Source: Chrysemys picta bellii (Eukaryota > Chordata > Testudines > Emydidae). From it: a DNA stretch of 64,000 bases. A model generated the notes under the pieces. That model had not been told where the DNA came from. It searched no databases and saw only the letters and a list, made by a program, of their open reading frames with translations. Below, in pieces: positions 21,321 to 32,131 of the stretch; positions within the stretch are counted from its first letter, which is position 1, and every line of letters starts with the position of its first letter. The translations under genes were made by a program, and so were the position numbers. The DNA is taken from NCBI RefSeq assembly GCF_011386835.1, contig NC_088794.1, positions 89,698,009 through 89,762,008 on the forward strand. The letters are read 5' to 3'.

Positions 21321-22068
21321 CAGGGCCAGCTCTAGGTACCAGCTGGTGCTTGGGGCGCACATTTTTAGGGGCGGCATGGCCGGCTCTAGAATGCCGCCCC
21401 TAAAAATGTGCCCCGGCCGCCCTAGCTCACCTCCGCTGCTGCTGCCACGACGCGCGAATCAGCTGTTTCGCGCACCGCGGCGGCTCGGGGTCTCCCTCTC
21501 CCTCCCAGGCTCTCAAACCTGGGAGGGAGGGGGAGATCCCGAGCGGCCGTTTCGCGCGCCGCCGCTCCCCCTCCCTCCCAGGCTTGGGAGCCTTGGGAGC
21601 CTGGGAGGGAGGGGGAAAAGCGGCACCCGTGCCGCGGCCACTCGGAATCTCCCCCTCCCTCCCAGGCTCTCAAACCTGGGAGGGAGGGGGAGATCCCGAG
21701 TGGCCACGGTGCGCAAAACAGCTGTTTTGCACGCCGCTGCTCCCCCTCCCTCCCAGACTTGAGAGCCTGGGAGGGAGGAGGAGAAGCGGCGCCCGCGCCG
21801 TGGTCACTCGGAGTTTCCCCCTCCCCCTCAGGTTTGAGAGCCTGGGAGGGAGGGGGAGACCCCGAGTGGCCGCGGCGTGGGTGCCGCTTCTCCCCCTCCC
21901 TCCCTCCTAGGCTTGGGGGGAGGAGCCTGGGGGGAGGAGGCAGGGCTGGGGATTTGGGGAAGGGGCGGAATTGAGGCGGGGCCACGGTAATTAAAGAACG
22001 GGCGGGGGGGGGGGGGGCGGCCAAAATTGTGTTTGCTTTGGGCGGCAAAAATCCTAGAGCCGGCCCTG
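21321..22068. mobile_element. hAT-type element, family B, with hairpin array
   Basis: The left end is CAGGGCCAGCTCTAGG. The right end is CCTAGAGCCGGCCCTG, preceded by TTTGGGCGGCAAAAAT. A perfect 8-base duplication CCTATGGG lies at 21313-21320 and 22069-22076. Just inside the left end is a second copy of the terminal word in the same orientation (GGCCGGCTCTAG near 21379), suggesting a partial inner duplication. The centre is an array of GC-rich hairpins. Length is 748 bases. Open frames on both strands come from the array and are not genes. Confidence 0.88.
21491..21945. repeat. Tandem array of six GC-rich hairpins
   Basis: Each unit is a short palindrome of the form CTCCCTCCCAGG...CCTGGGAGGGAG with a 6-16 base loop. 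They start near 21491, 21565, 21649, 21739, 21814 and 21889. The spacers between them contain GCGGC/CGCGCCG words and CGAGTGGCC. The period is about 75-90 bases. Loop sequences differ (TCTCAAA, TTGGGAGCC, ACTTGAGAG), while arms are strongly conserved. Confidence 0.85.
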
Positions 22069-22076
22069 CCTATGGG

Positions 22077-22589
22077 TCTCAGACCTTCAGTCTGCTTTTT
22101 CTATAAAGCAATCAAGCCATGTTAGGTTAAGACAGAATATGTTTTGGCCTGATCTTGTGGAGAAAGTTTTGTCTGACTGTAGGATTATTTTTAAAACCTG
22201 TCAGCATTCATTGGGTGTTTGTACTAACAGATCAATTTCCGTACTTTGAACCCACAACTTGCAATACAGTGATTTTTTTTTGGTGAGGACCTATTTGTGA
22301 GGGTTCTGCAACATAGGAATCAGGATGGGTGGAATTAAAGGTCCTGCTGTTGAGAGGGAAGGGGCTGTAAAAAACAGAGTGGATTTCCTCAGTGAATAAT
22401 ATCTTCACAACATAAAAAAGCTGTAAAGTCTCTGTGACTCAACGGGCCAGGAGGAGATTTTGCTGGATTAAACCCTTATGTTTTCTTGTTTGTCAACAAA
22501 AAAATTTAGTTGGGTGTGCAGGAGGAATTTTTATTCCTTAAATAACAATGAAATAATTTCATGATAAAACAAACATTCATCTGCTCACC
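22077..22589. other. No recognised gene
   Basis: Plain AT-rich sequence, with no typed frame or paired repeats. Confidence 0.4.
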
Positions 22590-23300
22590 TTATGTGACTC
22601 CTCAATCACTGTCCTTGACTCAGACCCTAATATTGCCATGACAAGAAATCTTCAACTTATCCTAAACTGACTTTGAACTTATTTTTTTCCTCCCACATCT
22701 CTCGTTACTGTAAGATTGCCTGTCATCACCTCTAGAACTTGGCTAGAATCTGTATTTACTTTGACATTGCCTCTGCTGAAATTCTCATTTAGACCTTAAT
22801 CACTTCCGTGTCTCAGCTGCTGCAATGAACTCTTAAAGAGACAAGCTGGGTGAGGTAATATCTTTTGTTTGGACCAACCTCTGCTGGTGAGAGAGACAAG
22901 CTTTCTAGCTTACACAGAGCTCTTCTTTAGAGGAATCTCTTTCACCAACAGAAATTGGTCAATAAAATATATTTCTTCATCCACCTTTGGTCTCTCTAAC
23001 ATCCTGGGACCAACATGGCTACAACAACACTGCATTAATTCTTTCAGTCTAAAAACAGTCTAAAAACTTTGAGGTTCAGATAATGGTACACCCAGACTTC
23101 TTCACTCTAGGAACCACTTCACCCTAATCTTCCAGTCACCTTCACTAGCTCCTTAATTATCTCCAAATCCAATTCAAAAGTGCCCTGGGACTCTTCAAAA
23201 CTCTCCATAGATTTGCTCCCCATTCTGACCTGATATCTACCCATAGGTCAATTTCCTTTCTGTCTGTTCATCCAACTCTATATAGCTGTGGGCAAAGTGT
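22590..23300 (+). mobile_element. L2-type LINE fragment, sense, interrupted
   Basis: In one plus frame near 23135-23290 the translation contains IQFKSALGLFKTLHRFAP and DLISTH, matching the L2 reverse transcriptase C-terminal pattern (RIQFK...FKALH..AP..L.DLI). The part before 22842 gives weaker similarity. The LINE is split by an unrelated repeat at 22842-23038. Many stops are present, consistent with an old insertion. Confidence 0.55.
22842..23038 (+). repeat. Interspersed repeat with inverted ends (copy 1)
   Basis: It begins GAGACAAGCTGGGTGAGGTA and has a palindromic core around CCAACCTCTGCTGGTG. It ends with CTCTAACATCCTGGGACCAA, then ATGGCTACAACAACACTGC. Two further copies, at 28583-28797 and 39563-39690, share the same order. 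Superfamily not recognised. Confidence 0.6.
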
Positions 23301-24799
23301 GTGCAGCAGAGGATGCTATATTATTCTTTCACTTGTGCCTCCCTTCTAATGGTACAGGTGGTGTATGATACCCATTAATGACTTACGCTGCAGGAAACAT
23401 TGGCATGCTCTCAGGGCATGATTAGCCAATAAGAGCTCTGATGATGATTTTTCAAGATGATAGTTTTCCACATCTGTGAAAGTGATAGGGTTAGATTTAG
23501 AGATAAACAGTTTAAAAATTATTTATATTTCTGTTCCTGGGAGATATTTGTCTAATAATCCATGAATATGGAAGGTCACAATTGTCTGACTCTCTAGTCC
23601 CATCTACATTGGGAAATTACCTCATTGCTCACAATGGCTGTGGATTCCCTTTAACATGATTTACATTGCTTGGACAGGATAAAACTGTTTTGGCACAATT
23701 AAAGAAAGCATGATTGAGATCACTTACTGTAATAGTGTTGAAACTGTTTTTGTTTTGTACACACAAGCAGCTAGACTGTTTTCAAGAGGAGGAGAAGATT
23801 AGTGGACCTGCTTTTGAAAATTGCCTTATTTCTAATATAAATGGATCCTTACCACTCTCATTCCCTTTTGTTCTGAATACCTTTGGCATTTCTAAGAAAA
23901 TGAATGATCAGGGTTGGTTGGTGCTGTGGATTCACTGTGCTGGGTGTTGACATGTAGATCATCCTGATACTGTATGGAGACTATTGTTGGATTCACAGTG
24001 CAACTAATTCAGTTTGTAATTGTATAACATTGATTTCAGAAAATGCCTAGATTTAAATGAGGCATGGATGCTTTCATCTGTGAGGAAAGGAAGCCATGAC
24101 AGAAGATTCAACAGCCATCACATTTACGGATCAGCATGTGCATAGTAATAGCTGTATTTCATCTGAAATATAAGATTCAGGCTCAGAGATAACAGTTAAC
24201 TTAAAGTGTATATCTGAAACATTCACTCTATATTAGTATTTTCCCATTATACTGATTTTTTTTTTTCATCCTAAGATGCTCTAGAGGCAAGAGACCAGTA
24301 GGGCTCTCTTGTCCCATAGCAGAAATGCAGCCACCACGCTGTAATGGGGCCTGATTTTCCAAACATTCAATCATTGGGCGCCCTATTGAAATCAATGGGA
24401 GTTACACGCACAGATCACTGACGAGATCCGACTCTGACATTGCAAAGCAACATTACACAACAGTTTAGGCCAGAAAGTGAAAATGCCAGTATATGACTGA
24501 AAACCTAGGGAGAATTAAGTAGATAGAATAACTGCCCAAATCTGAGTTTGACCAGAGCATCAGGATGAATACTGTTTGTATCTGAACTAATCTATCTCAT
24601 TTCACAGGAGTTCATGTCATAAACTAAATTGTACTGGCTCTAATTTCCCCATACAGGATATGACTAATTCCCATAGACTTCATATACTTGCTTGGAGTCT
24701 ATGAGGTGTTTTATTGTTTTGTTGTTGTTCATTATTATTATTTGCTGTTGTTGTTATTATTTTTGATGTTTTATTGTCAGGTCATATTTTCTAACCAAC
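23301..24799. other. No recognised gene
   Basis: AT-rich sequence. The word CTATTGAAATCAATGGGAGTT near 24383 belongs to the recurrent old palindromic repeats. No typed open frame. Confidence 0.4.
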
Positions 24800-25490
24800 C
24801 CAGGATTGGCAGTGACCATGTCGAAGACAAAGTGGATGTGGAATGAGCATTGTGCAGAAGGAATCATCGTGTAAACGGGAAAGAAATCAAGGAGGTCGAC
24901 CAATATATTTACCTGGGTCAGCAGCTGAGCAGAGACAACTCTTTCGAAGGAGAATGCAGTAGGAGGCGAAAGGCGGGGTGGGCAAGTTTCAACAAAATAA
25001 AGATGTCTCTAATGAATAATGAACTGCCCATGAAGAAAAGGAAAGAACTGTTTAACTCCACTGTTCTGCCAGCAATGATATATGGAGCAGAAAGCTGGTC
25101 AACAACAAAAGCGGAGGAAGAAAAATTTGCTGTCACCCAGAGAGCAATGGAAAGGCAAATGTGTAAGATATCGCTCCGTGATCATATACCAAATGAGGAG
25201 ATCAGAAGGTGTGCAGAGGTGACCGATGTAGTGCAGGCGATGTATGACGCAAAGCAAAGATGGGTGGATCATGTAGACCGCAGGCAAGACAATAGGTGGA
25301 CAACCCGCATCAGTGACTGGATCCTCAGAGACCACAAGTGATCACTGGGCAGACCGAAACACACTGGGCCGATCCCATGACAAAACATTTTGGCCAGAAA
25401 TGGAAAGAACATGCTTGCAACAAAGTAGAATGGTGTGTCATTGACTTGTGTTCGTGGAGGGACAGATGAGGACAAGTCGGACAAAGGTGA
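24800..25490 (+). pseudogene. RTE-like non-LTR retrotransposon, reverse transcriptase 3' end
   Basis: The frame 24850-25341 is intact for about 164 codons. It carries the C-terminal signature of RTE-type endonuclease/reverse transcriptases: VNGKEIKEVDQYIYLGQQ, then AGWASFNKIK, VLPAMIYGAESW, the QRAMERQM...SLRDHI core and RWVDHVDRRQDNRW. A stop at 25341 falls just before the usual GRP-R-W ending, which can be followed beyond it with a frame change. The N-terminal endonuclease and polymerase core are missing, so this is a typical 5'-truncated insertion. Family assignment rests on these motifs; a related clade is possible. Confidence 0.75.
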
Positions 25491-25562
25491 TATTCCTTAA
25501 GCATTTCTAACAAAAACCTCAAACTTTAAAAGCTGTTTTTGTTAAAAGGTCACCATCAACCT

Positions 25563-25707
25563 GAAATTTAGGGTTTATCTATGTACAATTTTCTAAACCA
25601 GTATACTTATGCTATAAATTGGTGCAGCCCCTAGCGTGGATACAGCTATGTATATCAATATAAAAGTGCTTTTATCAAACATACTATAGCCGTGTGTAGA
25701 CCAGCTC
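25563..25707. mobile_element. Possible degraded Harbinger-type MITE
   Basis: The left AGGGTTTATCTATGTAC and right GTGTGTAGACCAGCTCT are imperfect inverted versions of the ends of the Harbinger MITEs seen elsewhere. No TTA/TAA duplication is visible. Confidence 0.4.
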
Positions 25708-25844
25708 TCAGTCAGCTTTAAAAAAAGTGTTAAAAGAAATTTCAAGTCTTTTCTTTGTTTTGCAGTCTTCCTGCCAATTGTTGGAGTTTTTACAATATTT
25801 TTTCCATTTTCCCCTCCCCTCTTGCTGTGTGAAAGACTCTACGC

Positions 25845-26271
25845 CAGTGGTCCCCAAACTGTGGGGTGTGCCCCCTTGGGGGGAGGGCGTGTGGTGGGGC
25901 CTGGGCTAGTACCCAGGATAATCAGAGGGGAGCCCCACCCAGCCCCATTCTGCCCCCAGCCCAGCTCCAGCCCCAGCTCCACTCTGCCCTGCTCTGCCCC
26001 CAACCCATCTCTGGCCCCAGTCACAGCTCTACTCTGCCCCTCTGCCCCAGCTGCAGCTCCGCTCCACTCCACCTCCAGCCCAACTCCATCCCCAAGCCAG
26101 CTCCGTTTCTAGCCCCATCCCCACCCCCATCCCCAATTCAGATCCCAGCTCCACCTTCAGCCCAACCACCTCTGCTGAGCCAACTGTGCAGGAATGGAGC
26201 GGGGGATGGTACAGACAGATTCCATTACTGGTAAGGGGGTGGATGCAACAAGAAAAGTTTGGGCACTACTG
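25845..26271. mobile_element. hAT (Charlie/Buster-like) element, family D
   Basis: The left end is CAGTGGTCCCCAAACTGTGG, and the right end is AAAGTTTGGGCACTACTG, its inverted partner. The flanks CTCTACGC (25837-25844) and CTCTACAC (26272-26279) match at seven of eight bases. The centre is a C-rich array of CCCCAGCTCCACTCTGCCC-like words. The right part has CATTACTGGTAAGGGGGTG, shared with the copy at 52716-53200. Confidence 0.82.
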
Positions 26272-26279
26272 CTCTACAC

Positions 26280-27062
26280 AAACTGCAAGAGCAACCAATT
26301 AGGCTTCTCCACCAGGAAGAGACTGAGTGAAATTGACTATTCATTAATTTCTGTCAAAAACATGGAATAAACAATGTCTTTCAGTTACAGTAATCTTTGT
26401 TGTGAATTACAATTGTAGGCACAAAAATGTTCAGACAGAAGTGTGACTTTTAAATTTGATGGTGTCCATTTAAACATCAAATTAAAAACATAACAAAAAG
26501 TCATAACTATACTAATGCTAACCTGGAAATACTGACCTCCTCATCGCTCCAAAGACATTTCTTCAACAGGAATTCTATCAGTGGAGTACTGTGACTAATT
26601 TGCGATTCTAATACAAGAATAGGAATGAATCCTAGAACTTGGGCTGATTGGCAGATCTGCAAAAAGTGATAGCTGGGTCAACTATCCATCAAACAAATGA
26701 GTGGTAAGTCATTTGTAATTTCTCCCAACATCATTCAATTTTCACTATAATTTAATTTTGTTGTGTATAAGAGTGATTTCTTGAAGAGATATTTATCTGT
26801 GTCATTTTATATTTTGTTCAGAACCCTGAAAGCCACAAAACCACATATAAACTAACTGGATGTACAATATCAGTTTGGAAAACAGTCTTTTTGAATTATA
26901 GGCCTATCAAAAAAAATAAGTCTTTGAAGGCTGATGTTTTTTATTTATATATAATTTTAAGTATCTTTCCCTGAGAACTTATATTGCAAATTAGCGTACA
27001 TTACTAAATGATTTTTTTTATGGGTGATTGTATAAATCATAAAAACTACCAAATCACTGTTG
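26280..27062. other. No recognised gene
   Basis: AT-rich sequence between two hAT insertions; nothing recognisable. Confidence 0.4.
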
Positions 27063-27070
27063 CTTTAGTT

Positions 27071-27711
27071 CAGGGGTGGGCAAACTACAGTCCGTGGGCT
27101 GGATCCGACCCACGGGATTGCCACCCCCATGGCGACGCGGGCCCCACGCCACTGCTGGAAGCGGTTGGCACCATGTCTGTGTGGCCCCTAGGCGGGTGGG
27201 CAGAGGGCTCCGTGCGCTGCCCTCACCTCCAGGCACCGCCCCCCGCAGCTCCCATTGTCTGGGAACAGGGAACCGCAGCCAATGGGAGCTTCGGGGGAGA
27301 TACCTGCAGGCGAGGGCAGTGCGCAGAGCCCTCTGCCACCCCTCCCCCAGGGGCTGCAGGGAGCCTATCTTAGTCCCACTGCCACCCCTGAGCCGCTCCA
27401 GGTAAGCAGTGCCGGGCCAGAGCCTGCACCCTGAACCCCTTCTGCACTCCGCACCCCAACCCCTTGCCCTGAGCCCCCCTAACCTCCTGCCCTGAGCCCC
27501 CTGCTGTACCCCAACCCCCTGCCCTGAACCCCCTGCCACACCCTGCACCCCAACCCCCTGCCCTGAGCCCCTTCCTGCACACCGTACCCCATCCCATACC
27601 CCGCACTCCCTCCCACACCCCAACCCACTGCCCCAGCCCTACATTCATGGCCCTGCATGCAATTTCCCCACCCAGATGTGGCCCTCGAGCCAAAAAGTTT
27701 GCCCACCCTTG
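27071..27711. mobile_element. hAT (Charlie/Buster-like) element, family C
   Basis: The left end is CAGGGGTGGGCAAACTAC and the right end is AAAGTTTGCCCACCCTTG, inverted. A perfect 8-base duplication CTTTAGTT lies at 27063-27070 and 27712-27719. Inside are a CCAAT hairpin module near 27240-27290 and a C-rich minisatellite (27415-27650) of CCCCAACCCCCTGCCCTGAG units. Length is 641 bases. Long open frames on the minus strand arise from the minisatellite. Confidence 0.9.
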
Positions 27712-27869
27712 CTTTAGTTGGCTAGCACACTTTTCACTTCATCAAACAGTTTGAGAGAGGATGTTGATGGTGATGTTAAATAGCTATTGTGTGTCTCCTC
27801 CCTTCCTGAGATTTAACTGCATTACCATGGTAGGATAACTTCTTGTTATAGCCTGGGCTGGTGGTATAT

Positions 27870-27975
27870 GGATAAATAATAAAAGAGCGATTGGAGCAGG
27901 GGGACTGGACCCATTGTCTCCCAAGTCCCACATGGGAGCCCTAACCACTGGACTACAGAGTCATTCCAATTGTCT
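27870..27975 (-). repeat. tRNA-derived SINE fragment, antisense
   Basis: On the minus strand it reads GTAGTCCAGTGGTTAGGGC followed by GGACTTGGGAGACAA, the head of a tRNA-like SINE and relative of the copy at 18290. The B box is eroded. Confidence 0.5.
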
Positions 27976-28582
27976 TTTACTCTCTCTGGCCCAATAACTG
28001 TTCCACCGTGGATAAATACTTATCTGCTCCAACTACTCTTTCTTTATCCACAGTGGAACAGCTTCAACAGGAGAGATTGAGGGAACCTGCATAGCAGAAT
28101 ACCCCATAGCTCAGTTCTTTTAACACATGTTTTGTGTAATATGGTATATAGTATGTAAAAATACTTTGGAATCCTTCAGGATTAAAAGTGGTATACACGT
28201 TATTTTTTAAATATTATGGTATTCATTACTTTCAGTGACAGAGATTATCCCTCTTCATTTGCAAATTAAAAAACTTCCTCTATGGGTAGGAGATTCCATA
28301 ATTCTTTGACAGTTTTACTTGCAACATTTTCTGGAGCCTTTGGCTGCTGTTGGACTCAAGTAGGTGGACCACTGGTCTGATCTGGGGTGGCAATTCCTGT
28401 ATTGCTAAGTGTTGATTTAAAATAAAAACACTAACATCTTTCTTAAAAATACCTTCAAATTACATTTGATTGCAGTTACTTTTGCATAAATCAGAGTTAT
28501 AATTTGGGCTTTTATTATCCAAAGTGTTCCTGATTCAAGAATTTCATTTAATAAATAAGATCTGTATTAGACTTAAAATGAC
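27976..28582. other. No recognised gene
   Basis: AT-rich sequence; no typed frame, no paired ends. Confidence 0.4.
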
Positions 28583-28797
28583 AAGGGGGTGGGGTAATAT
28601 CTTTTATTGGAGCAACTTCAGTTGGTGAAAGAAATAAGCTTTCGAGCTAGGGAGAGCTCTTCCTCTGGTTTGGGAAAGGAACTCAGAGTGTCACAGCTAA
28701 ATACAAGGTGGAACAGATTGTTTGTTTAGCATAAGTAGATATTACCTTGCTCACCTTGTCTCTCTAATATTCTGGGACCAACACTGCTACAACACTG
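28583..28797 (+). repeat. Interspersed repeat with inverted ends (copy 2, most complete)
   Basis: The start GACAAGGGGGTGGGGTAATATC is mirrored by GATATTACCTTGCTCACCTTGTC near 28738-28760, so the first ~175 bases have inverted ends. The tail CTCTAATATTCTGGGACCAA and CTACAACACTGCA follows. The core has AGCAACTTCAGTTGGTG and a GAGCTCTTC word. Order agrees with copies at 22842 and 39563. Confidence 0.6.
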
Positions 28798-29985
28798 CAA
28801 ACAATGTTAGTCTTAAAATGGAAATTATGCTCATTGGTATCCCTACAAATACAGAGTCAAGACATGCGTCTCTCTGTGCACTTGTGTGTGCTACAGTTTT
28901 TTCTGCCAAGCATATCTAATTGTCTAGAAACGAACTGGCCCTCATCACTACAGTATCTGAGCATATCTGCTGTATTTTAGTGGGTAGGCAATTGCTGAAA
29001 TGCATAAGAATCATCCAGATTGTTGCAAATTATGGTGAAGTGCTTGCTGACTGCAAAACAAGACAGACAGGCTTGGCAAGAAGAAACTGAAATGTGAAAG
29101 TGTGGGCTTCTGTTATCTACATACAGTTGCTAAGTCACGTTTGTGGCCTGTCAGCCTTGACAGCGACCATTTAATTTCATACTTCCCACCTAACAATCCC
29201 CTTTGTGTCCTCTCCTCTCATGCTCATGTAAGTAACTTCTTCTATGCTGCTTCTGTGCTACAAACTCTCTCTGCCCTAGTGTGCTATACATCATTCTTGT
29301 CTGTTCAAATCTCTTTTTAAAACAAACTTTTCCCGTGAACTCTATTAATATACCAAAATCAGAAGCATTTCCTTGTAATTATAAACATTATGAATCCTGT
29401 ATCATTCTATCTTTTAAACTATAAGTAATGGCTGATCCCATCTCTAGTTGAAATTACTTTGAACTTTTTAACCCCATCATTAATTATCTACATCAACAAA
29501 ATTGACCAGATCTAGGGTAAGCGAGTATTGACTATCGACAAGGTTGCTGTGCAAAATGGCTGCAAACCCCCTTATACTGGGGAGGCCACAAAGGGTTCAT
29601 GGAGCTCAAAAAGCAGGCAACACTGGCTGCAAAGATAGTGTGGTCAGTGCATTGGGAAGTGTAATGATGCTATACTTCATCTCTGTGGAGCTTCTGTAGA
29701 CATTGAGTTAAAGCTGCTCCCCCAGAGGAAAGCGGGTGGGGGGAGGATGGATGACAAGTGAGAACACTGTCTACGTCCTGCCAGGATAAATTCCCCATCT
29801 GGAGTAGTGAGTTTAGCTGGCACAGAGGTGTAAATTACTGAATCTATCCCAATGTCAAGAAATGCTATGTTCTATACAATGTTGAGCATATTGTTGATAT
29901 TCATCAGTTAAAAAATTGTATGTTCTATTGGAAGCAGAGCCGCAAATTTCAGATCCTGATTCAAATTTTCCAATCTTTTGGGGTA
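28798..29985. other. No recognised gene; possible old LINE remnant
   Basis: Sequence around 29160-29335 has the pyrimidine-rich look of an L2/L3 3' end (CTCTCTGCC, TTCAAATCTC, CTTTTCCCGTGAA), but no motif decides it. The rest is unremarkable. Confidence 0.35.
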
Positions 29986-30239
29986 GTTGGGGTGACACTG
30001 CACCCCATATTCTTCACAGTGATATTATGATATGATTATGACATACTTATGATGCATTTTATGCAAGTTAAGTCATGTGAGATGTCATTGGAAAGGTTAT
30101 GATTTGCTGAATATGATTATCTTGTTTATATACATGTATCATTTTTTAGCTCAAGTTATGAATATTGACTATGTATCTGTATTTCACATGTAGTTATACC
30201 TGGGTAATGCCCACTAGACAAGATATTTTCATTGTAGAT

Positions 30240-30988
30240 CAGGGTGGGCAAACTACAGTTCCGCAGGCTGGATGCTGCTCATCAGGGCTTTGGATCTGGC
30301 CCGCGGGATTGCCACCCCCGTGGCGCCGTGGGGTTAAGGCAAGCTTCCTGCCTGCCTTAGGCCCGCGCCGCCCCGGAAGTGGCTGGCCCCACGTCCCTGC
30401 GGCCCCACGTGCTGCCTTCACCTGCAGGCACTGCCCCCCGCAGCTCTCATTGGCTGGGAATGGGGAACAGCCAATGGGAGCTTCAGGGGAGGTACCCGCA
30501 GGCGAGGGCAGCGTGCGGAGCGCTCTGCCCCCCTACCCCCGGGGCCACAGGACGTGGTGCCAGCCGTTTCCAGGAGCGTCATGGGGCCAGGGCAGGCAGG
30601 GAGCCTGCCTTAGCCTCGCTGCATGCCGCTGCCACTCAAGGTAAATGGCGCTGGACCGAAGTCTGCACCCCAAGCCCCTCCTCTACCCCGCACCCAACCC
30701 CCTGCCCTGAGCCCCTGTCGCACCCCTCCTGCATCCCAACCCCCTACCCTGAGCCCCCTGCTGCACCCTGCACCCCTCCTGCACCCCAACCCCCTGCTGC
30801 ACCCCGCACCCGTCCTGCATCCCAACCCCCTGCCCTGAGCCCCCTCCTGCACTCCGCACCCCTTCCTGCCCCAAGCCCCCTCCTGCAGCCCGCACTCCAA
30901 CCCACTGCCCCAGCCCTACATTCATGTCCCTGCATGCAATTTCCCCAGCCAGATGTGGCCCTCGGGCCAAAAAGTTTGCTTACCCCTG
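30240..30988. mobile_element. hAT (Charlie/Buster-like) element, family C, inside LTR
   Basis: The left end is CAGGGTGGGCAAACTAC and the right end is AAGTTTGCTTACCCCTG. The flanks TTGTAGAT (30232-30239) and TTCTAGAC (30989-30996) agree at six of eight bases. Like its relative at 27071, it contains the CCAAT hairpin module (about 30435-30490) and a C-rich minisatellite (30660-30900) with CCCTGAGCCCC units. Confidence 0.82.
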
Positions 30989-31234
30989 TTCTAGACAATG
31001 GGTGGGGAATGGACCATTAGGAAAACAATAAGCCTTGGAAGAAGTTTATCCCCCACCTGGGGAGTCTTCCTGAGGACGCTACAGCCAGCCTCGGAGTAAT
31101 GGCTGCTATGACTCTACAAAGATATGTGATGCAACCACGTATCTCTGGACTCCATCTTGGGATGTCAGTGTTTTTCAACAGAAGGGTCTGGGAAATAAAC
31201 TTTGAAACAAAGGGTTCCCGCCATATGCAAAAGC

Positions 31235-31243
31235 TATATAAGG
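31235..31243 (+). promoter_or_regulatory. TATA-like box of the solo LTR
   Basis: TATATAAGG, about 650 bases before the LTR right end. This is the position expected for the U3 promoter of the LTR. Confidence 0.5.
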
Positions 31244-31589
31244 CGGGGAGGGACATCAATGGGTGTTCTTCACTCTCCACACAAGAAGACTCCTGGAAAC
31301 ACCTGAGGAACAAAGACTGAACTGGGGGAAGTGCTGGACCCAGCTAAAGGGATTTTTAGCCTGTGAATAGAACACCTGGGGATTCCAAGGTGTAAGCAAG
31401 TGCAGCTTGCCCCTTAAGAATCTGCAGCCTCCTTGTATCATCTCTTAGGGTGAGAATCTGCTATTCATATCCAAACTATTTAGTGTATTAAGTTTAGTTT
31501 GCATTTTTTATTTATTTGCTAGGTTACATACAACTGCTTTGATCAGTTTGTTATTATTTATAATCACTTAAAATCTATCTTTTATAGTA

Positions 31590-31595
31590 AATAAA
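31590..31595 (+). terminator. Polyadenylation signal of the solo LTR
   Basis: AATAAA about 300 bases before the LTR right end, downstream of the TATA-like box. Confidence 0.5.
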
Positions 31596-31934
31596 CTTAT
31601 TTTTGCTTTATCTAAACCAGTGTGTGGGAATCATAACTCAGGGACAGAAGGCTGTTGCATATTCCTCTCCACATTGACTGCAGGGGCTGGTCAAAGCGCC
31701 TGCATGTATGTAACTACAGATGGGTGTATACGTACCTGTATGCATGCTGGTGAAAGTGCAGGCAAAGGCCTGGAGAGCTTGTCAGCTTGTCACAGCAGTA
31801 CAGTGTAAGAGAGAGCCCAGGCTGGGGTGGGTCAGGGGGCTCAGTGGTACCCCAGTTCCAGGTGGCACCCCGGGGGGGAACCCGTCACAGTTGGCTCTGG
31901 GACTCTAATTCTGACCAGCTCTAATCAGAAACAA

Positions 31935-32125
31935 TAATACTACATAAGTAACATTTTACACCTTCAAAGTGCTTCATGAATGTTAATTAATCCTCATAAC
32001 ACCCCGTGAGGTGAGCAAGTATGTATCATTATCCTCATTTTACAGACCAGGAAAGTAATTCAGGGAGATTAACTGATTTGCAAAGGCTACACAGCAAGTC
32101 AGTAACAGAAGGATTGACATTCAGA
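31935..32125 (-). repeat. MIR-type (CORE) SINE, antisense
   Basis: The plus strand reads CAAAGTGCTTCATGAATGTTA, then ATTATCCTCATTTTACAGA and CACAGCAAGTCAGTAACAGA. This is the reverse complement of the MIR CORE and tail order. The tRNA-like head is lost. Confidence 0.72.
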
Positions 32126-32131
32126 AGTTTA

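Larger units (their letters stand above)
29991..31889 (+). mobile_element. Solo LTR of an endogenous retrovirus-like element, with hAT inside
   Basis: The five-base repeat GTTGG lies at 29986-29990 and 31890-31894. The left end is GGTGACACTGCACCCC (an expected TG is read as GG) and the right end is CCCGTCACA, giving the usual TG...CA form. A TATA-like TATATAAGG is at 31235-31243 and an AATAAA signal at 31590-31595, which sets the plus orientation: U3, then R, then U5. No internal retroviral genes are attached, so it is a recombined single LTR. Without the family C hAT (30240-30988 and its duplication) it is about 1.14 kb. Confidence 0.7.

Noticed and set aside
21422..22048. 208-codon minus-strand frame and overlapping plus frames
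   Set aside because: These are products of the hairpin array. The repeated PSLPGS / RAWEGGG words are translations of the arms.
27054..27706. Glycine-rich minus-strand proteins of about 100-190 codons
   Set aside because: Shadows of the C-rich minisatellite in hAT family C; the same happens at 30610-30998.
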